Part shown: positions 59,501 to 64,000 of the stretch, piece after piece
How the letters are laid out: each line of letters starts with the position of its first letter
Numbering within the stretch: the first letter of the stretch is position 1
Assembly (NCBI RefSeq): GCF_030269605.1
Contig: NZ_BSTQ01000001.1
Span: 890,850-954,849 of the forward strand
Direction: 5' to 3'
DNA: 64,000 nucleotides
Origin: Lentzea sp. NBRC 105346
GTDB lineage: Bacteria; Actinomycetota; Actinomycetes; Mycobacteriales; Pseudonocardiaceae
Position numbers and translations under genes: made by a program
Notes under the pieces: generated by a model
Databases searched by the model: none
What the model saw: the letters and a program-made list of their open reading frames with translations, nothing else
Told to the model about the DNA's origin: nothing

Positions 59501-62500
59501 GCCGTCGTCCAGCACTCCGGCCGCGTGCACGACAGCACTCAGTGGAACGCCTTCGATCACCTTGGCGAGCGCGTCGCGATCGGCCGCGTCGCAGGCTACG
59601 AGTTCGAGCGCGTCACCGAGCTCATCTCGCAGTTCAGTCGCACCGGGCGCATCAGGCCCGCGTCGGCTGAGCAACATCACGCGGCGCACGCCGTGCGAGG
59701 TGACGAGGTGCCGGGCGATCACGCCACCAAGTCCCTGCGCGCCACCAGTGATGAGCACCGTGCCGTCCAGCCGCGTCTTCTCGTCCGCGACAACCGCGCG
59801 CGTCAGCCGTGGCACGAACACGTCACCGTCGCGCATCGCCAGCTGCGGCTCACCACAACCGGCCGCGGCGGCGATCTCCTCGTCAGACGCGTGTCCGTCG
59901 ACATCGACGAGCACGAATCGTCCGGGCCGCTCCGCCTGAGCCGAACGCACGAGTCCCCAAGCGGCGGCGTGGGCCAGGTTGGTGCGGTCGGTCACCACGA
60001 CGAGCTTCTCGGCTTCCCGCAACCGTTCCAGCAACTCGTTCGTAACCGTGCGCGTGTCAGATACGACGTCACCGGTGCCGGCCGGGCAGCGGAACAGCTC
60101 GGCCTCCACAGGCTGTCCGACGGACGTCGGCACCCAGTCGAGCCGGAACAGCGAGTCCCGGCCGGCCGATCGCGCCAGCTGCTCCCGCGACACCGGCCGC
60201 GTCGCCAACTCGCTCACGACCGCGACCGGCCGACCGTCGAAATCGGCCACCCGCAAGGAAACGCCGCGTTCGTGCCGTGACAGCCGCACGCGCACCGACG
60301 CCGCGCCTTGGGCGAACAGCCGCACGCCGCCCCACGAGAACGGCATCACGGTCTGGTCCGGATCGGTGTCGAACCGGCTGAACACAATGGTGTGCAACGC
60401 GGTGTCGAGAACTGCCGGGTGCAGCCCGAACCGCTCGGCCTCCGCCCGATGCTCCTCCGGCAGCACCACCTCGGCGAACACCTCGTCGCCGCTCCGCCAT
60501 ACCGACCGCAGCCCCTGGAACGCGGGCCCGTAACCGTAGCCGCGCTCCCGCAACCGCTCGTAGAGCCCGTCGACGGATACCTCGTCCGCGTCCGGCGGCC
60601 ATGCGGTCAGCTCGAAGTCTTCGGGCGCCGCGTTGGCGGCAAGCGTGCCGGCGGCATGACACACCCACGGCTCATCGTCCTTTGTGGAGTAGACGCCGAC
60701 GGTGCGACGGCCGGCATCGTCCCGACTTCCTACCGTCACCTGAAGACGCACCCAGCCCTGGTCCGGCACGACCAGCGGCGCCTGCAGCGTGAGCTCCTCC
60801 AGTTCAGCGCAACCAACGTGGTTCCCGGCCCGGACCGCGAGCTCGACCATCGCGGTGCCCGGCACCACCACGGTGTCCAGCACGGCGTGATCGGCGAGCC
60901 AGGCGTGCGATGCCAGCGACAGCCGTCCGGTCAGCACGACGCCGTCCCCGTCGGCCAAAGCCACTTCGGCGGCGAGGAACGGGTGATCCGCACTGCTGAG
61001 GCCTGCGGTCGTGACGTCGCCGGTACTGGACGGCGACGTCAACCAGTACCGCTCGCGCTGGAACGCGTACGTGGGCAGGTCGACGCGCTTCGCGCCGTCG
61101 AAGAACAGGTCCCACCGCACCGCGATCCCACGAACGTGCGCCTCGGCCAACGAGGTCACGAACCTGGTCATGCCGCCTTCGTCGCGGCGCAGCGTCCCCA
61201 CACCCAGCATCAACACCGGATGCGCACTCACCTCGATGAACGTGTCACCCTCAAGCTGACCGATCGTGTCCGCGAACCGAACCGTCTGCCGCAGATTCGT
61301 ATACCAATACTCGGCATCCAGGCGAGTGGTGTCGATCTTTTCGGCAGTCACCGTCGAGTAAAACGGAATCTCAGCCCGCTGCGGCGCGATCCCATTCAGC
61401 GCAGCCAAAATCTCATCCCGCAACACCTCCACATGCGGAGTGTGCGAGGCATAGTCCACAGGAACTCGCTTAGCCCGCTCATACCTGGCCAGCACCACGT
61501 CAAGCCCGGCCACATCCCCCGCCACCACAGTCGATTCCGGGCCGTTCACCGCGGCGACGAATACGCCCTCACGCAGCTCAAGCTGCTCGACCGGCAGCGG
61601 AACCGACACCATCCCACCCCGACCAGTAATCGCCCTGATCGCCCTACTCCGCAACGCCACCACGCGCGCGCCATCAACCAACGACAACGCACCAGCCACA
61701 CACGCCGCAGCAATCTCCCCCTGCGAATGCCCCACAACCGCGGCCGGCTCAACACCGAACGACCGCCACACCTCGGCAAGCGACACCATGACCGCCCACA
61801 ACACGGGCTGCACCACATCAACCCGCCCAAGCGCCGCCTCATCCCCCAACGCCTCAAACAGATCCCACTCAACAAACGAACTCAACGCATCAGCACACTC
61901 ACGCATCCGCCCCGCGAACACGTCAGACGAGGCCAGCAACTCCCGCCCCATCCCAACCCACTGGGCCCCTTGACCGGGGAACACGAAGACAGCACGTCCC
62001 GAACCACTGGCCTCCCCCGAAGCCACCTCACGCCCGCCGAGCAACACCGCGCGCCAAGGCAGCATCGATCGCGAGGTGAGCAACGAGAACCCGACATCCC
62101 GAGGGTCCCCCTCAACACCTCGCATCCGCTCCACCTGTTCGCGCAGCGCGACCTCAGACTTCGCCGACACCAACCACGGAATCGATTCCGCCTGGCCCCC
62201 CGCCAGGGGGCGCGAGGCCCCCTTCTTAAGCGTCCCACGAAGGTCTGACAGATTCGGGTCCGAAATGGAGTTATCCACAGGACAATCTTCAAGAATCACG
62301 TGCGCGTTCGTGCCACTCACGCCGAACGACGAGACGGCCGCGCGACGAGGCCGGTCCGACGACGGCCACGGCTGCGCCGACGTCAGCAGCGAGATCGCAC
62401 CGGACGACCAGTCGACATGCGGGGTCGGCGAGTCAACGTGCAACGTGGGCGGCAGCGCACCCGCCCGCATCGCCATCACCATCTTGATCACACCGGCAAC

Positions 62501-63652
62501 ACCGGCAGCCGCCGATGTGTGGCCGATGTTCGACTTGAGCGAGCCGAGCCACAGCGGCGACGTGCGCTCGCGGCCGTAGGAGGCGAGCAACGCCTCCGCC
62601 TCGATGGGATCGCCGAGCACCGTTCCGGTTCCGTGCGCCTCGACCACGTCGACATCAGCAGGAGACAAGCGGGCGTTCGACAATGCCGAACGGATGACGC
62701 GTTCCTGCGCCGCGGCGCTGGGCGCGGTCAGTCCGTTCGAAGCGCCGTCCTGGTTGATGGCGGTGCCGCGGATGACGGCGAGCACCTGATGCCCCAGTCG
62801 CCGTGCGTCTGAGAGCCGTTCCAGCAGGAGCAGACCGACGCCCTCGCTCCAGCCCGTCCCGTCGGCCGACGCGGCGAACGACTTGCACCGCCCGTCGGGC
62901 GCCAGCCCGCGTTGCCGAGAGAACTCGACGAACAGGCCGGGCGTCGGCATGACCGAGACGCCGCCGACCAGCGCGAGCGAACAGTCCTGGGCGCGCAGCG
63001 ACTGCGTGGCCAGATGCAGTGCCACCAAGGAGGAGGAGCATGCCGTGTCGACCGTGACGGCGGGACCCTCCAAGCCGAACGTGTACGACAGCCGGCCGGA
63101 CGCGACTGCGGTCATGTTGCCGGACATCACGAAGCCCTCGACGGACTCCCCTGCCTCGGCCAGTCGTGGGCCGTAGTCCTGCTGGATCACGCCGACGAAC
63201 ACACCCGTCGGACTGCCCTTCAACGACGAAGGTGCGATCCCGGACCGTTCGAACGTCTCCCACGCGGTCTCCAGCAGCAGCCGCTGCTGCGGATCCATTG
63301 CCAACGCCTCGCGGGGCGAGATCCCGAACAGGCCGGCGTCGAAATCTCCGGCGTCATAGAGGAAACCGCCCTCGCGCACGTAGCTCGTGCCCGACTGGTC
63401 GGGATCGGGCGAGAACATCCCGTCCAGGTCCCAGCCGCGGTCGGTGGGGAATCCGCCGATCGCGTCGACACCGTTGGCGACGAGCTGCCACAGGTCCTCC
63501 GGAGATCGGACGCCGCCGGGGAATCGGCACGCCATGCCCACGATCGCGACCGGCTCACCGACGACCAACCGCTCATTGCGCTGGCGCAGCCGCTCGTTCT
63601 CCTTCAGGGACTCGCGCAGAGCCTCGACGAGTTCCTCGGTACTGGTGTCCAT
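53585..63652 (-). CDS. Type I polyketide synthase PKS2, two KS-AT-DH-KR-ACP modules
   Basis: A 3,355-residue bimodular PKS with a docking coil (1-32). Module 1: KS (34-455), AT (552-840, GHSQGE and YASH, methylmalonyl-CoA), DH (884-1160), KR (1296-1480, [11 protein letters not shown]-type), ACP (1556-1630). Module 2: KS (1650-2060), AT (2189-2470, GHSIGE and HAFH, malonyl-CoA), DH (2517-2790, [10 protein letters not shown]), KR (2950-3140, B-type LDD), ACP (3200-3270), then a C-terminal docking domain. DH1 reads [10 protein letters not shown], with Asp at the usual Gly of HxxxGxxxxP, but its catalytic His and the Asp in [10 protein letters not shown] are kept. The two modules should build a methyl-branched conjugated diene. 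GGAG lies just upstream of the ATG, and only 13 bp separate it from the previous PKS gene. Confidence 0.95.
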   Translation of the reverse strand: MDTSTEELVEALRESLKENERLRQRNERLVVGEPVAIVGMACRFPGGVRSPEDLWQLVANGVDAIGGFPTDRGWDLDGMFSPDPDQSGTSYVREGGFLYDAGDFDAGLFGISPREALAMDPQQRLLLETAWETFERSGIAPSSLKGSPTGVFVGVIQQDYGPRLAEAGESVEGFVMSGNMTAVASGRLSYTFGLEGPAVTVDTACSSSLVALHLATQSLRAQDCSLALVGGVSVMPTPGLFVEFSRQRGLAPDGRCKSFAASADGTGWSEGVGLLLLERLSDARRLGHQVLAVIRGTAINQDGASNGLTAPSAAAQERVIRSALSNARLSPADVDVVEAHGTGTVLGDPIEAEALLASYGRERTSPLWLGSLKSNIGHTSAAAGVAGVIKMVMAMRAGALPPTLHVDSPTPHVDWSSGAISLLTSAQPWPSSDRPRRAAVSSFGVSGTNAHVILEDCPVDNSISDPNLSDLRGTLKKGASRPLAGGQAESIPWLVSAKSEVALREQVERMRGVEGDPRDVGFSLLTSRSMLPWRAVLLGGREVASGEASGSGRAVFVFPGQGAQWVGMGRELLASSDVFAGRMRECADALSSFVEWDLFEALGDEAALGRVDVVQPVLWAVMVSLAEVWRSFGVEPAAVVGHSQGEIAAACVAGALSLVDGARVVALRSRAIRAITGRGGMVSVPLPVEQLELREGVFVAAVNGPESTVVAGDVAGLDVVLARYERAKRVPVDYASHTPHVEVLRDEILAALNGIAPQRAEIPFYSTVTAEKIDTTRLDAEYWYTNLRQTVRFADTIGQLEGDTFIEVSAHPVLMLGVGTLRRDEGGMTRFVTSLAEAHVRGIAVRWDLFFDGAKRVDLPTYAFQRERYWLTSPSSTGDVTTAGLSSADHPFLAAEVALADGDGVVLTGRLSLASHAWLADHAVLDTVVVPGTAMVELAVRAGNHVGCAELEELTLQAPLVVPDQGWVRLQVTVGSRDDAGRRTVGVYSTKDDEPWVCHAAGTLAANAAPEDFELTAWPPDADEVSVDGLYERLRERGYGYGPAFQGLRSVWRSGDEVFAEVVLPEEHRAEAERFGLHPAVLDTALHTIVFSRFDTDPDQTVMPFSWGGVRLFAQGAASVRVRLSRHERGVSLRVADFDGRPVAVVSELATRPVSREQLARSAGRDSLFRLDWVPTSVGQPVEAELFRCPAGTGDVVSDTRTVTNELLERLREAEKLVVVTDRTNLAHAAAWGLVRSAQAERPGRFVLVDVDGHASDEEIAAAAGCGEPQLAMRDGDVFVPRLTRAVVADEKTRLDGTVLITGGAQGLGGVIARHLVTSHGVRRVMLLSRRGPDAPGATELRDELGDALELVACDAADRDALAKVIEGVPLSAVVHAAGVLDDGVIESLTPERVDAVFRPKIDAAWNLHELTRDLEAFVLFSSVSGVVGAPGQGNYAAANAFVDALAAHRRAAGLPAVSLAWGFWDQASDMTGHLGHTDKARLNRGGLQALTTAEVLELFDAALAADLPLLVPARLDFASLRARDDIPTVLRGLVRPALRKVVDSGAGNELAALPETERRRAVLDLVCRHAATVLGHGSASGIDPELAFKALGFDSLTGVELRNRLGAATGVKLPTTAVFDHPTPSALAAFVNAELCGRPASAQVVVTSAAPDEPIAIVGMACRFPGGVRSPEDLWRLLDSGGETVTEFPADRGWDLERLFDPDPDRRGTSYVRHGSFIDDVADFDPDFFGISRREAIAMDPQQRLLLETSWEAFERAGIAPSSLRGSRTGVFAGLITQEYGTRLGSVPLDVEGYLGTGNTASVASGRVAYALGLEGPAVSVDTACSSSLVALHLAAQALRSGECSLALAGGVTVMATPGMFIEFSRQRGLAPDARCKAFASSADGTAWSEGIGMVVLARLSDARRLGHRVLAVLRGSAVNQDGASNGLTAPNGPSQERVIRSALSNAGLTAADVDAVEAHGTGTRLGDPIEAQALLATYGQDRTSPLLLGSVKSNIGHTQAAAGIAGVIKMVMAMRHGVLPRTLHVDTPTPHVDWSAGLVELVTSPRPWPEVDRPWRAGVSSFGVSGTNAHVILEDCPVDNSISDPELSDRRETIGVGTSFSPLGGSPVSSLVVEDGENGGVGRSVDKSVPWVVSARSEAALRGQVERVRGLVGDPVDIGYSLVTTRSLFEHRAVLVDGEVVAEGVAAKRKLAFLFTGQGSQRAGMGRELGERFPVFAAAFDEVWSRFEVDGLGVDDTGHAQPAIFAFEVALYRLVESWGVTPDHLVGHSIGEIAAAHVAGVLSLDDACTLVGERARLMQALPPGGAMIAIQASEDEVTPYLTEQVSIAAVNGPDAVVIAGDERTAFDIAERFAKSKRLSVSHAFHSPLMEPMLDDFRAIVEKLEYHQPKIPIATDGNVTDPEFWVRHVRETVRFADNVGNLNDCVFVEIGPDGVLSALVEGAIPLQRKSKGEHEALVTGLARVMVSGVDLDWEAFYRGGKKVDLPTYAFERRRLWLDAPSTGDVTSAGLGAAGHPLLGAEVPLAGGDGIVLTGRVSLTTHPWLADHAVLGSAVLPGTAYVELAIAAGARVGCGRVEDLTIEAPLVLKDAVQLQVNVGDADDAGRRSVTVHSRPARDDGDWTRHASGTVTEGISPAFDLTEWPPAGAEEVSVADIYDRMIDRGYEYGPVFQGLKAAWRRGTDVFAEVALPEGHDGFGVHPALLDAALHTLAFSSLSHEDQVVMPFSWEGVELVGQSNAVRVRLSVRDDGTASLELADPQGQPVAVVSSVVTRPVSREQFGNTDSLFRVDWTPVKAAAEASAERWAVLGGENVGLSDSVADVVEVANLGDIKEIPDVVLVRASSTMDPRQAVNDMVATMREWLGDDRFATTRLVVVTRDDNLAHAAVRGMVRSAQTENPGRIVLVDDDGRPESARMLPAAVGIGEPQVAMRAGEVRVARLARTTVTGTRLSGTVLITGGTGGLGAVIARHVAQEHDVRKLVLVSRRGDAPALRAELEKYVEVVTVACDVADRNALAAVFAEHPVTGVIHAAGVLDDGVVTAMTPERVDTVFRSKVDGAWNLHELAGDVEAFVLFSSISGIVGGAGQGNYAAANAYLDALAEHRRAQGLPGVSLAWGAWDLGMAGELGDGDRARLSRGGLLPLSEKDGLTLFDATCAANDPVVVPARLDLRAVDTVPPMLRGLVRTRPKRPADAVRVVDLSDAELLNLVSGHVATVIGRSAAEIDPDRAFRELGFDSLTAVELRNRLGAATGLRLPTTLVFDHPTTGALARFLRAQSGPGRAPADALLAELGKLEAAVKALPQGDSVRTTVMARLTALVATGDELSADDVTEHLRSSTNDELFDFIDKQLGVDLDG
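56525..57472 (-). repeat. Near-identical AT/linker repeat, copy 2
   Basis: Partner of 51325-52272. It covers the AT and KS-AT linker of PKS2 module 2. Flanking KS and DH/KR sequence is far less alike, which suggests recent gene conversion or domain copying. Confidence 0.85.
57267..57416 (-). repeat. In-frame palindromic element in the PKS2 module 2 linker
   Basis: Same element as at 52067-52216 (one base differs in the visible boundary repeat region), with the palindrome at 57333-57345. Confidence 0.55.
62190..62280 (-). repeat. Related palindromic element in the PKS2 module 1 linker
   Basis: It starts with the same CTGTGGATAACTCCATTTCG (minus strand) as the other two linkers and keeps CTGTCAGACC and a G-tract, then diverges. 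It ends in an inverted repeat around CCCCCGCCAGGGGG. It encodes [13 protein letters not shown] in the linker. Confidence 0.5.
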
Positions 63653-63665
63653 AGTGGTCTCCGGA

Positions 63666-64000
63666 TCAGGAACGGTCGTCGGACTTCTTCATCGCCATCA
63701 GCACGAGGCTTCTCGCGTCGAGCTCGTCGATCGACGTCGCGGCCGGCTCGTCAGCGGTCGGGTTCGCCAGGCGCAGCAACGAATCCAGCAACCCGGCCTC
63801 GCGCACGCGGCTCAACGGGATGGCCGCCAGCACTCGCTTGATCTCCTGGTCCTCGGCGCTCTCGACCGGCTCGGCGTTCGAGAACATCCGCACCCATAGA
63901 TGATCGGCGAGCGACACGACCGTCGGGTGGTCGAACACGGCCGCGGTCGGCAGGTCGAGCCCGGTGAGCGTGTTGAGCCGGTTTCGCAGCTCCACCACCC
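63666..64000 (-). CDS. Upstream type I PKS, C-terminal end only
   Basis: Truncated by the right edge; 111 codons are visible. It shows the last part of an ACP ([17 protein letters not shown] then AAVFDHPT, after the Ppant serine) and a C-terminal docking tail ([26 protein letters not shown]). This tail should pair with the N-terminal coil of PKS2 and hand over the growing chain. The starter unit and earlier modules lie outside the window. Confidence 0.9.
   Translation of the reverse strand, partial: VVELRNRLNTLTGLDLPTAAVFDHPTVVSLADHLWVRMFSNAEPVESAEDQEIKRVLAAIPLSRVREAGLLDSLLRLANPTADEPAATSIDELDARSLVLMAMKKSDDRS

Noticed and set aside
52067-62279. Five TTATCCACA words (52067, 52208, 57267, 57408, 62271) as DnaA boxes of an origin
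   Set aside because: They lie inside PKS linker codons (PVDN, SVDK), in copies made by duplication, with no oriC genes nearby. They are better read as part of the repeated linker element.

Overview
The window is about 64 kb of very GC-rich DNA that is almost all coding, with many GTG starts and 1-8 bp gene overlaps. This points to an actinomycete; a Pseudonocardiales-type host is only a guess. Nearly all of it is one hybrid polyketide/nonribosomal-peptide gene cluster, and both window edges cut through assembly-line genes. I see no rRNA, tRNA, CRISPR array, transposase or integrase. I do not recognise the product as a known compound.

The assembly line lies on the minus strand and reads right to left. 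A truncated PKS end (63666-64000) is followed by PKS2 (KS-AT-DH-KR-ACP twice) and PKS1 (KS-AT-KR-ACP). After a convergent glycosyltransferase come a type II thioesterase, an SDR, a stand-alone threonine A-T protein, NRPS3 (six modules, the fourth without an A domain) and NRPS4 (C-A-T-C-A-T-C). These five genes are packed with overlaps of 4 bp or a 10 bp gap, so they look like one operon of about 27 kb. About 13 kb further on, NRPS5 (A-T-E-C-A-T-E-C...) starts with a bare A domain. This fits the orphan C domain that ends NRPS4, so one module seems to be split over two genes. Specificity codes read by eye predict a 3-hydroxy-6-methyl-4,6-dienoyl type acyl chain, then Asn-Pro-Gly-(Thr, loaded in trans)-Pro-Thr-Pro-Gly-X(D)-Tyr(D)-, continuing past the left edge.

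Between NRPS5 and NRPS4 lies a block of mixed-strand genes. The tailoring set is a tryptophan-type flavin halogenase with its flavin reductase, four P450s and a CPA2 cation/proton antiporter. Inside the block is an island with no obvious biosynthetic role: a secreted beta-helix protein, a GNAT acetyltransferase, a 50-residue coupled ORF and a WYL regulator.

Four divergent promoter regions share an operator-like word GCGGTAAT (one copy is degenerate, and one is a perfect inverted repeat). They are NRPS5/halogenase, P450-1/P450-2, antiporter/P450-4 and thioesterase/glycosyltransferase. The island promoters lack it, so it may mark the cluster regulon. The PKS genes also carry a palindrome-containing sequence in frame in three KS-AT linkers, and a 0.9 kb near-identical AT repeat.
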